Source of the DNA: ZC4RG30 sp965652645
GTDB lineage: Bacteria > Pseudomonadota > Gammaproteobacteria > Steroidobacterales > Steroidobacteraceae
Direction: 5' to 3'
NCBI GenBank assembly: GCA_965652645.1
Contig: CBFGXE010000070.1
Span: 1 to 8,533, forward strand
Length of the DNA: 8,533 nt
The translations under genes were made by a program, and so were the position numbers. Positions 1 to 5,675 of the stretch are shown here, in pieces. Position 1 is the first letter of the stretch; each line of letters begins with the position of its first letter. A model generated the notes under the pieces. That model saw nothing but the letters and a program-made list of their open reading frames with translations. It searched no databases and was not told where the DNA came from.

Positions 1-56
1 CCAATGGTCCCCACGTTAACGTGCGGCTTGCTGCGTTCGAACTTTTCCTTGGACAT
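1..56 (-). CDS. tuf: Elongation factor Tu, N-terminal fragment (cut by window edge)
   Basis: Only the first 18 complete codons are visible, reading MSKEKFERSKPHVNVGTI and running into the next glycine, which is the typical proteobacterial EF-Tu amino terminus just before the G1 P-loop (GHVDHGKT, outside the window). EF-Tu is the cytoplasmic GTPase that delivers aminoacyl-tRNA to the ribosomal A site. The ATG at 54-56 is preceded by a GGAGG Shine-Dalgarno sequence (complement of 64-68) at 7 bases spacing. It follows fusA by 35 bases on the same strand, the standard last position of the str operon. No separate promoter is obvious in the short gap, so co-transcription with fusA is inferred. Whether a second tuf copy exists elsewhere, as in many proteobacteria, cannot be told from here. 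Confidence 0.95.
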   Translation of the reverse strand, partial: MSKEKFERSKPHVNVGTI

Positions 57-91
57 GTGGATGCCTCCGGCGGGTTAATTCGGTTGGATGA

Positions 92-2179
92 CTATCTGCT
101 GATGATGGTCGCGGCGACATTCGCCGGGACCTCCATGTACTTCGAGAATTCCATCGTGAACGTGGCGCGACCCTGGCTCATCGAGCGCACGCTGGTGGCA
201 TAGCCGAACATCTCGGCCAGCGGCACCTCGGCCGACACCGTGCGGCCAGCGGGTGAATCATCCATGCCCTGGATCTGGCCACGGCGGCGGTTCAGGTCGC
301 CGATCACGTCACCCATGTATTCCTCGGGCGTGACCACCTCGACCTTCATGATGGGCTCCAGGATCACCGGATCCGCCTCGCGGATGCCGTCCCTGAAGCC
401 GATGATGGAGGCGATGCGGAACGACATTTCGTCCGAATCCACGTCATGGGCGGAGCCGTCGAACAGCGTGACCTTCACGTCGACCACGGGATAACCGGCG
501 ATCACGCCGGTCTCTGCGGCCTCGCGCACGCCCTTCTCCACGGCCGGCACGAACTGGCGCGGCACCGCCTCGCCCTTCAGGCCATTGATGAATTCGATGC
601 CCTTGCCGGCTTCGTTCGGCTCGACCTTGAACCAGACGTGGCCATACTGGCCGCGCCCGCCGGACTGCTTGACGTGCCTGCCCTCGACCTCGACGCCCTT
701 GCGCACGGTCTCGCGGTAGGCCACCTGGGGCTTGCCCACGTTGGCGTCCACCTTGAACTCGCGCTTCATGCGGTCGACGATGATTTCCAGGTGCAGCTCG
801 CCCATGCCGGAGATGATGGTCTGCCCCGACTCCTCGTTCGTGCTCACGCGGAACGACGGGTCTTCGCGGGCCAGGCGGCCCAGCGCCGTGCCCATCTTCT
901 CCTGGTCGGCCTTGGTCTTCGGCTCGACGGCCACGGAGATCACCGGGATGGGGATCACCATCTTCTCGAGGATGATGGGCTTGTGCTCGTCACACAGCGT
1001 GTCGCCAGTGATCACGTCCTTCAGGCCCACCGCGGCGGCGATGTCGCCGGCGTGGACTTCCTTGATCTCCGAGCGCTCGCTGGCGTGCATCTGCAGCAGC
1101 CGGCCGATGCGCTCGCGCTTGTCCTTGGTGGACACGTAGATCATGTCGCCCGTCTTCATCACGCCGGAATACACGCGCAGGAAGGTCAGCGTGCCGACGA
1201 ACGGGTCGTTGAGGATCTTGAAGGCCAGCGCCGAGAACGGCGCGTCGTCGCTGGCCGTGCGGGTGATTTCCGCGCCCTTCAGGTCATGGCCGCGGGTGGG
1301 CGGCACTTCCAGCGGCGAGGGCATGTACTCGACGATGGCGTCGAGCAGCGCCTGCACGCCCTTGTTCTTGAACGCCGTGCCGCACATCGCGATCACGATC
1401 TCGTTCTTCAGCGAGCGCGCCTTCAGGCCCCGCTTGATCTCCTCGTCGGAGAGCTCGGTGCCCTCGAGGTACTTCTCGGTGAGCGCGTCGTCACCCTCCG
1501 CGGCGGCCTCGATCATCTTCGCGCGGTATTCCTTCGCCTGCTCGACCAGCTCGGCGGGAATGTCGCGGAATTCGAATTTCATCCCCTGGGTTTCCATGTC
1601 CCAGTAGATGGCCTTCATCTTGATGAGGTCGACGACGCCTTCGAAATTGTCCTCGGCGCCGATGGGCAGCTGGATGGGCACCGGGTTGGCGCGCAGGCGC
1701 TGGCGGATCATCTCGACCACCCGCAGGAAGTTGGCGCCGGCGCGGTCCATCTTGTTGACGAAGGCGATGCGCGGCACGCCGTAGCGGTTCATCTGCCGCC
1801 ACACGGTCTCGGACTGCGGCTGCACGCCGGCCACCGAGTCGAACAGCGCCACGGCCGAGTCGAGCACGCGCAGCGAGCGCTCCACCTCGATGGTGAAGTC
1901 CACGTGGCCCGGGGTGTCGATGATGTTGATGCGGTGCTGGGGGAAGTTGTTGTCCATCCCCTTCCAGAAGCAGGTGGTCGCGGCCGACGTGATCGTGATG
2001 CCGCGTTCCTGTTCCTGCTCCATGTAGTCCATCACGGCCGCGCCGTCATGGACTTCCCCGATCTTGTGCGAGACGCCCGTGTAGAAAAGGATGCGCTCGG
2101 TGGTCGTCGTCTTGCCCGCGTCTATGTGGGCAGAGATGCCGATGTTCCGATAGCGCTCCAGTGGCGTGCCGCGTGCCAA
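92..2179 (-). CDS. fusA: Elongation factor G
   Basis: Full-length EF-G of 695 residues, the translocation GTPase that moves tRNAs and mRNA through the ribosome and, with ribosome recycling factor, splits post-termination ribosomes. The GTPase motifs are all present: G1 AHIDAGKT at residues 17-24, the switch I region RGITITSAATT near 59-69, G3 DTPGH at 88-92 and G4 NKMD at 142-145. The domain IV signatures GGRGQYGHVW and HDVDSDEMSF are intact. The gene begins with TTG (2177-2179): an in-frame TGA at 2186-2188 rules out any upstream start, and the family's amino terminus (M-A-R-x-T-P-x-E-R-Y-R-N-I-G) fits exactly here. A GAGG at 2190-2193 lies 10 bases upstream. It follows rpsG by 45 bases and precedes tuf by 35 bases; the stop is TAG. 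Identity is certain; the start codon is very likely. Confidence 0.98.
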   Translation of the reverse strand: MARGTPLERYRNIGISAHIDAGKTTTTERILFYTGVSHKIGEVHDGAAVMDYMEQEQERGITITSAATTCFWKGMDNNFPQHRINIIDTPGHVDFTIEVERSLRVLDSAVALFDSVAGVQPQSETVWRQMNRYGVPRIAFVNKMDRAGANFLRVVEMIRQRLRANPVPIQLPIGAEDNFEGVVDLIKMKAIYWDMETQGMKFEFRDIPAELVEQAKEYRAKMIEAAAEGDDALTEKYLEGTELSDEEIKRGLKARSLKNEIVIAMCGTAFKNKGVQALLDAIVEYMPSPLEVPPTRGHDLKGAEITRTASDDAPFSALAFKILNDPFVGTLTFLRVYSGVMKTGDMIYVSTKDKRERIGRLLQMHASERSEIKEVHAGDIAAAVGLKDVITGDTLCDEHKPIILEKMVIPIPVISVAVEPKTKADQEKMGTALGRLAREDPSFRVSTNEESGQTIISGMGELHLEIIVDRMKREFKVDANVGKPQVAYRETVRKGVEVEGRHVKQSGGRGQYGHVWFKVEPNEAGKGIEFINGLKGEAVPRQFVPAVEKGVREAAETGVIAGYPVVDVKVTLFDGSAHDVDSDEMSFRIASIIGFRDGIREADPVILEPIMKVEVVTPEEYMGDVIGDLNRRRGQIQGMDDSPAGRTVSAEVPLAEMFGYATSVRSMSQGRATFTMEFSKYMEVPANVAATIISR

Positions 2180-2189
2180 GTCAGGTCAT

Positions 2190-2193
2190 CCTC
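2190..2193 (-). promoter_or_regulatory. Shine-Dalgarno sequence of fusA, supporting the TTG start
   Basis: On the minus strand the sequence reads GAGG, followed by 10 bases and then TTG at 2179-2177. Two ATG triplets next to it (starting at 2195 and 2189) are out of frame with EF-G, and the EF-G frame is closed by TGA at 2188-2186. This site therefore serves the TTG start and no other start is available for a complete EF-G. The spacing is slightly long. Confidence 0.6.
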
Positions 2194-2198
2194 ATTGT

Positions 2199-2212
2199 GT
2201 TCCCGGGGGAAC
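2199..2212 (-). other. Small hairpin in the rpsG-fusA gap
   Basis: On the minus transcript GUUCC (2212-2208) can pair with GGAAC (2203-2199) around a CCCG loop. It lies 5 bases upstream of the fusA Shine-Dalgarno (2193-2190). Short stem; it could affect initiation at the TTG codon of fusA or simply be chance in GC-rich DNA. Confidence 0.3.
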
Positions 2213-2224
2213 GTAGGACCACCG

Positions 2225-2704
2225 TTACCAGCGGTAGTGGGCGAAGGCGCGGTTGGCCTCGGCCATGCGGTGGGTGTCCTCGCGCTTGCGCACGGCGCCG
2301 CCGCGGTTCTCGGCGGCATCCATCAGCTCGTGGGCGATGCGGAAGGCCATCGACTTCTCGGTGCGGCCGCGGGCAGCCTCGATCACCCAGCGCATGGCCA
2401 GCGTCTGGCGGCGCGAGGCGCGCACTTCGACGGGCACCTGGTAGGTGGCGCCACCGACGCGGCGGGACTTCACCTCGACGGCGGGCTTCACGTTGTCGAG
2501 GGCTGCGGACAGCAGCTCGATGGCCTCGGGGCCCTGCTTGCCGGTCTTCTCGGCAATGCGGTCGATCGCACCGTAGAGGATGCGCTCGGCGGCGGACTTC
2601 TTGCCGTCCTGCATGACCACGTTCATGAACTTGGCCAGCATTTCGCTGTTGAACTTCGGATCGGGAAGGATGGTGCGGGCGGGAGCTGCTGCACGACGCG
2701 ACAT
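2225..2704 (-). CDS. rpsG: 30S ribosomal protein S7
   Basis: Complete S7 of 159 residues, the primary assembly protein that binds the 3' major domain of 16S rRNA and nucleates the head of the 30S subunit near the E site. Recognised by ILPDPKFNSEMLAKFMNVVM at the start, the strongly conserved VEVKSRRVGGATYQVPVEVR in the middle, and the KREDTHRMAEANRAFAHYRW end. Most bacterial S7 proteins of this short form have about 156 residues; the three extra ones lie before ALDNVKP (residues about 66-72). It lacks the C-terminal extension of E. coli K-12 S7 and ends at the tryptophan. Start ATG at 2702-2704 has GAGG (2714-2717) 9 bases upstream. It lies 23 bases after rpsL and 45 before fusA, all one transcription unit. 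Confidence 0.98.
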   Translation of the reverse strand: MSRRAAAPARTILPDPKFNSEMLAKFMNVVMQDGKKSAAERILYGAIDRIAEKTGKQGPEAIELLSAALDNVKPAVEVKSRRVGGATYQVPVEVRASRRQTLAMRWVIEAARGRTEKSMAFRIAHELMDAAENRGGAVRKREDTHRMAEANRAFAHYRW

Positions 2705-2727
2705 GACGTACTACCTCGGGAAAGTGG

Positions 2728-3102
2728 TTATTTCTTCGGGCGCTTGGCGCCGTACTTGGAGCGGCTCTGGCGGCGGTCATTCACGCCCGAGCAGTCCAGC
2801 GAACCACGCACCGTGTGATAGCGCACGCCGGGGAGATCCTTCACGCGGCCACCGCGGATGAGCACCACCGAGTGCTCCTGCAGGTTGTGGCCTTCGCCGC
2901 CGATGTAGCTGGTCACCTCGTAGCCGTTGACCAGGCGCACGCGGCAGACCTTGCGCAGTGCCGAGTTCGGCTTCTTGGGCGTGGTGGTGTACACGCGGGT
3001 GCACACGCCGCGCTTCTGCGGGGCAGCGCCCAGGGCGGGCACCTTGGTCTTTTCAGCGCGGGTCCGGCGCGGGGCGCGGATCAGCTGGGCGGTCGTTGCC
3101 AT
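2728..3102 (-). CDS. rpsL: 30S ribosomal protein S12
   Basis: Complete S12 of 124 residues, the decoding-centre protein of the small subunit. The family signatures CPQKRGVCTRVYTTTPKKPN-like (here AAPQKRGVCTRVYTTTPKKPN, residues 26-46) and GGEGHNLQEHSVVLIRGGRVKDLPGVRYH are present. Lys43 and Lys88 (numbering with Met1) are the wild-type residues whose changes commonly give streptomycin resistance, so this allele looks streptomycin-sensitive at those sites. Asp89, the residue methylthiolated by RimO in E. coli, is conserved. Cys27 of E. coli is alanine here. The ATG at 3100-3102 has GGAG (3108-3111) 5 bases upstream. First gene of the str operon; its promoter is about 200 bases upstream and divergent from the DUF72 gene. 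Confidence 0.98.
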   Translation of the reverse strand: MATTAQLIRAPRRTRAEKTKVPALGAAPQKRGVCTRVYTTTPKKPNSALRKVCRVRLVNGYEVTSYIGGEGHNLQEHSVVLIRGGRVKDLPGVRYHTVRGSLDCSGVNDRRQSRSKYGAKRPKK

Positions 3103-3278
3103 GCGATCTCCGTTCGAAACTCATACGTTTTCGCCAGAGGCACGGCGGCGGTCGCTGCTCCCTGAAAAACATCCCGCACCTCGATGAATGCAGGAGAACC
3201 CAGGGCCACGACCCCAACCTGAGCAGCTGGCGGGTGGTCTGCCGCCCGGACACTTGCGCGCCGGCGACGGTTTATCCT

Positions 3279-3294
3279 GGGACCTTGAGGCCCC
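3279..3294 (-). other. Short hairpin near the 5' end of the rpsL leader
   Basis: In the minus-strand transcript GGGGCC (3294-3289) can pair with GGUCCC (3284-3279) around a UCAA loop, giving six pairs including one G-U. It begins about 9 bases after the predicted transcription start. It is not followed by a U-tract, so it is not a terminator; a role in transcript stability or nothing at all are both possible. Confidence 0.35.
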
Positions 3295-3309
3295 CGGAAG
3301 AGGCGCGGA

Positions 3310-3338
3310 AGTTTAGGGAGGCGGGGGGGTCCTGTCAA
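3310..3338 (-). promoter_or_regulatory. Sigma70-type promoter for the str operon (rpsL)
   Basis: On the minus strand TTGACA (3338-3333, a perfect -35 consensus) is followed after exactly 17 bases by TAAACT (3315-3310, 4 of 6 to TATAAT with the key A2 and T6 present). The predicted start of transcription is near 3303, leaving a leader of about 200 bases before rpsL. The spacer is GC-rich with a run of seven C. This would let rpsL-rpsG-fusA-tuf be transcribed independently of rpoC, which is needed because two opposite genes lie between them. Inferred from consensus match and position only. Confidence 0.75.
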
Positions 3339-3448
3339 AGCCCGCAGGGATGCCGCCGGCAGTGGCTGCGATATTGCGACGCAACATCCGCGTGCTGTAG
3401 GAGCCAGACGGACGGCGGCGACCCGGGACACCATGGGACCATCCGGCC

Positions 3449-4360
3449 ATGGGCGCCCGGAAGACATCCCCCCGCTCCGGCCGCATCCGCGTCGGTCTTT
3501 CGGGATGGACCTATGCGGGCTGGCGGGGCCGGTTCTATCCACCGGACCTTCCCCGCCGGCTGGAGCTGGCTTACGCGGCCGCCCGCTACGGCGCCATCGA
3601 GATCAACGGCACCTTCTACAGCCTGCAGCGCCCGGAAAGCTTCCGCAGCTGGCGTGCCGCAACCCCGCCCGGCTTCCGGTTCGCGGTGAAGGGCCCGCGC
3701 TTCATCACCCACATGCTGAAACTGCGCGGCGCGCGCACGCCGCTGGCCAATTTCCTGGCCTCCGGCGTGCTGGGGCTGGAAGAGAAGCTGGGTCCCATCC
3801 TCTGGCAGTTCCCGGAATCCCTGCGCCATGACGAGCAGCGATTCGAGGATTTCTTCCACCTGCTGCCGCGGAACACCACGGCGGCCCTCGACCTGGCCCG
3901 GGAGCACGATGACAGGATGCGCGGCAGGACCTGGCTGGAAGAGGTGAAACGCCGGCCCCTGCGCCACGCGGTGGAGATCCGCCACGACAGCTTCTGCTCT
4001 CCTGCCTTCATCCACCAGCTGCGCCGCCACCGCATCGGCCTGGTCGTGGCGGACACCGTGGACTGGCCGCTGCTGATGGATGTGACGGCGGACTTCGTCT
4101 ACTGCCGCCTGCATGGCTCAAGGCAGCTTTACGTCAGTGGCTACGGTCCCTCGGCCCTGCGGCGCTGGGCCACCCGCGTGCGTGCCTGGACGCGTGGCTC
4201 CGAACCCCGGGATGCACGACGGGTCCTGCCCCGCTCCCCGAAAGCGTCCCGCGGGCGCGACGTATTCGTGTTTTTCGACAACGACGCCAAGGTGCGTGCC
4301 CCGCCGGATGCGGCCGCACTGCAGGCGCTGCTGGACAGCGGTCGACAGCAGGACCGGTGA
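3449..4360 (+). CDS. DUF72 (YecE-like) family protein, function unknown
   Basis: A 303-residue protein of the DUF72 family, which adopts a TIM-barrel-like fold and has no established biochemical role. Family hallmarks appear in order: VGLSGWTYAGWRGRFYP (15-31), EINGTFYSL (51-59), FRFAVKGPRFITH (76-88), LGPILWQFP (114-122), AVEIRHDSF (174-182, where the usual RHxSW has F for W), DFVYCRLHG (215-223) and VFVFFDNDA (272-280). Length is normal for the family. No signal peptide or membrane segment, so probably cytoplasmic. The ATG at 3449 leaves a sensible short basic N-terminus before the domain, but it has no clear Shine-Dalgarno; no in-frame alternative nearby is better. It is transcribed away from rpsL and is followed by the channel gene after 62 bases in the same direction. 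The very basic, arginine-rich segment 250-271 is less conserved in my recollection of the family. Confidence 0.92.
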   Translation: MGARKTSPRSGRIRVGLSGWTYAGWRGRFYPPDLPRRLELAYAAARYGAIEINGTFYSLQRPESFRSWRAATPPGFRFAVKGPRFITHMLKLRGARTPLANFLASGVLGLEEKLGPILWQFPESLRHDEQRFEDFFHLLPRNTTAALDLAREHDDRMRGRTWLEEVKRRPLRHAVEIRHDSFCSPAFIHQLRRHRIGLVVADTVDWPLLMDVTADFVYCRLHGSRQLYVSGYGPSALRRWATRVRAWTRGSEPRDARRVLPRSPKASRGRDVFVFFDNDAKVRAPPDAAALQALLDSGRQQDR

Positions 4361-4408
4361 CGGCCTTCCACGGCCGGTGCCGGCGCGACGGACGCCGCCG
4401 CCCGACGC

Positions 4409-4414
4409 CATAAT
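4409..4414 (+). promoter_or_regulatory. Possible -10 box just upstream of the channel gene
   Basis: CATAAT matches the -10 consensus TATAAT at five of six positions in an otherwise very GC-rich 62-base gap. Its end is 8 bases before the ATG at 4423, so a transcript initiated here would begin at or within a few bases of the start codon. No -35 box is seen at 16-19 bases, and the gene has no Shine-Dalgarno. It may be a promoter giving a leaderless or near-leaderless message, or chance. Confidence 0.35.
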
Positions 4415-4422
4415 CCCGCGCC

Positions 4423-5487
4423 ATGGACCAATGGAACCAGCTCCTCGCCTACGCCTTCCTCGGCAATCCCCTGTCGCACTGGGCCCTGGCGGCGCTGGCC
4501 TTCATCGTCACCTTCCTGGTGCTGCCACTGATCCGCAGCCGCATCCGGGCGCACCGTGCCCGCTGGCCGGCGATGGAGAGGGTGCCGGGGCTGGACCTGC
4601 TGTCGCTGCTGGTGGCCCGTACCAGCCGCCTGGTGCTGCTGGTGCTGGCCTTGTACCTGGCCGGGGTCATCCTCGTGCTGCCGGAGCGGGTGGAGCAGGC
4701 CTTCCACATCATCATCGTGGTGGGCGTGTGGGTGCAGGCAGGCATCTGGGCCAGCACGGCCGTGCGCTTCCTGCTGACGCGGCGCGCCCGGGAGCCGGGG
4801 GCCCAGGCCTCGGTTTCGGTGCTGATGCTGGGCGTGCAGCTGCTGCTGTGGACAGTGGTGGTGCTGCTGGCGCTGGACAACCTGGGGATCAACATCACCG
4901 CCCTGGTGGCGGGCCTGGGCATCGGCGGCGTGGCCGTGGCGCTGGCCGTGCAGACCCTGCTCAGCGACCTGTTCGCCTCGCTGTCGATCACCTTCGACAA
5001 GCCGTTTGTCGTGGGGGACCAGCTGCGCATCGACGACATCGAGGGCACGGTGGAGGAAATCGGCCTGAAGAGCATCCGCCTGCGCAGCGTGACCGGCGAG
5101 CAGGTCATCCTGGCCAACGCCGACGTGCTGCGCAGCCGGGTGCGCAACCTGGGCCGCATGCGAGAGCGGCGCGTGCTGCTGCGGCTGACGGTGGCGTACG
5201 ACACGCCGCCGGAGAAGCTGGACTTGGTGCCGCAGCTGGTGGAGAAGGTGGTGCGCGCCCAGGCCGGCACGCGGTTCCTGCAGTGCCTGCTGGCCAGCCT
5301 GGGCAGCTATTCGCTGGAATTCGAGGCCATCTATTACATCGAGAACCGGCCGGAGTACCCGCCGGCGCGGGTGAATGATGCAGTCAACCGCGGCGTGCTG
5401 CGCGAGCTGGGCGAGGCGGGAATCCGGCTGGCCTTCCCCACGCAGGAGCTGGTGATGGGCGCGCCATCCCTTCCGCCGGCGCAATAG
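4423..5487 (+). CDS. MscS-family small-conductance mechanosensitive ion channel
   Basis: A 354-residue inner-membrane channel of the MscS family, which opens under membrane tension to release solutes during hypo-osmotic shock. About five hydrophobic segments are visible: residues 20-37, 67-87, 93-117, 131-154 and the pore-lining helix 156-188, which has the glycine/alanine pattern GLGIGGVAVALAVQ and then LLSDLFASLSITFDKPFVVGD. The following IEGTVEEIGLKSIRLRS and VILANADVL (206-236) form the conserved beta domain, and IRLAFPTQEL (334-343) matches the family's C-terminal FPTQ motif. Five segments and 354 residues make it longer than E. coli MscS (286 residues, three helices), nearer the YnaI-like or cyanobacterial-type subfamilies; the exact subfamily is uncertain. 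The ATG at 4423 opens a good hydrophobic N-terminus but lacks a Shine-Dalgarno. It lies 62 bases after the DUF72 gene and ends tail-to-tail with rpoC, 188 bases away. Confidence 0.93.
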   Translation: MDQWNQLLAYAFLGNPLSHWALAALAFIVTFLVLPLIRSRIRAHRARWPAMERVPGLDLLSLLVARTSRLVLLVLALYLAGVILVLPERVEQAFHIIIVVGVWVQAGIWASTAVRFLLTRRAREPGAQASVSVLMLGVQLLLWTVVVLLALDNLGINITALVAGLGIGGVAVALAVQTLLSDLFASLSITFDKPFVVGDQLRIDDIEGTVEEIGLKSIRLRSVTGEQVILANADVLRSRVRNLGRMRERRVLLRLTVAYDTPPEKLDLVPQLVEKVVRAQAGTRFLQCLLASLGSYSLEFEAIYYIENRPEYPPARVNDAVNRGVLRELGEAGIRLAFPTQELVMGAPSLPPAQ

Positions 5488-5493
5488 GTTGCC

Positions 5494-5516
5494 GGGGCTT
5501 GCCGGCGGCAAGCCTC
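5494..5516. other. Strong hairpin just after the channel gene, without U-tract
   Basis: GGCTTGCC (5496-5503) and GGCAAGCC (5507-5514) pair perfectly around a GGC loop, and the stem extends by a G-U and a G-C pair to 5494/5516, ten pairs in all on the plus transcript. It starts 7 bases after the mscS-family stop codon. No run of T follows on either strand, so it is not a textbook intrinsic terminator; it may protect the 3' end of the message after Rho-dependent termination. Confidence 0.5.
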
Positions 5517-5597
5517 CGTCACCCCGCCGGGATGACCGGGCGGCTCGTGGTCATTCCCCATTGACCATTTGGGGCATCGTAGCCGCCGGCCCCCCGG

Positions 5598-5636
5598 AAA
5601 CAGACGGGGTGTACCGGCTCACGCCCGTACGCCCCG
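5598..5636 (-). terminator. Candidate intrinsic terminator of rpoC
   Basis: CGGGG(C)GTAC at 5636-5627 pairs with GTAC(A)CCCCG at 5614-5605, nine Watson-Crick pairs around one C-A mismatch on the minus transcript (a G-U pair on the plus transcript), and three further pairs GGC/GCC lie inside the loop. On the minus strand the hairpin is followed by TCTGTTT (5604-5598), a moderate U-tract. It begins 39 bases past the rpoC stop. No such tract follows on the plus strand. The mismatch and interrupted U-tract keep confidence moderate. Confidence 0.5.
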
Positions 5637-5675
5637 GATTCCACGCTCCCGGCCTGGCCGGAAGCAGCGGCCTTG

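Larger units (their letters stand above)
3103..3448. other. Divergent intergenic region between rpsL and the DUF72 gene
   Basis: This 346-base stretch has no convincing gene. On the minus strand it holds the rpsL promoter (3310-3338), then a leader of about 200 bases with a short hairpin close to the predicted 5' end (3279-3294), a weaker 5-bp hairpin (3229-3246), and the rpsL Shine-Dalgarno (3108-3111). On the plus strand side (3339-3448), upstream of the DUF72 gene, there is an 11-base dyad TTGCG-A-CGCAA (3374-3384) but no good promoter. Short frames that cross it lack Shine-Dalgarno sequences and run into rpsL out of frame. Confidence 0.8.
5488..5675. other. Convergent intergenic region rich in inverted repeats
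   Basis: The 188 bases between the channel gene and rpoC contain no gene. They hold the hairpin at 5494-5516, a cluster of interlocking inverted repeats built on TGACC/GGTCA at 5532-5577, and the candidate rpoC terminator at 5598-5636. Only the last has anything like a U-tract, and only for rpoC. The region appears to serve as a two-sided transcription end zone. Confidence 0.7.

Noticed and set aside
446..2818. A 790-codon open frame on the plus strand across fusA, rpsG and into rpsL
   Set aside because: It is antisense to three certain genes. Its translation is a histidine-, leucine- and aspartate-heavy string with no recognisable domain, as expected when GC-rich codons are read on the opposite strand.
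2728..3102. Streptomycin-resistance type changes in S12
   Set aside because: Lys43 and Lys88 are both wild type, so the common resistance substitutions are absent.
3165..3187. Terminator or attenuator in the rpsL leader (T-run on the minus strand after CATC...GATG)
   Set aside because: The stem is only four base pairs with a nine-base loop, too weak for intrinsic termination.
3361..3402. Possible plus-strand promoters for the DUF72 gene (TGCGATATT at 3367-3375; TTGCGA with TGTAGG at 3374-3401)
   Set aside because: The first has no -35 box and only 4 of 6 matches at -10; the second has a very poor -10. Neither is strong enough to list as a feature.
4113..5378. A 421-codon plus-strand frame overlapping the DUF72 end and the channel
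   Set aside because: It is out of frame with both recognised proteins, and its translation is mostly low-complexity proline, glycine and alanine.
4141..5511. A 456-codon open frame antisense to the channel and DUF72 genes
   Set aside because: The product is rich in H, Q, R and A with no domain or Shine-Dalgarno, while the plus-strand frame gives a clear MscS-family protein.
3103..5675. The inserted pair as a mobile element or defence island
   Set aside because: No transposase, integrase, target-site duplication, terminal inverted repeats or toxin-like gene is visible, and both proteins belong to widespread chromosomal families.
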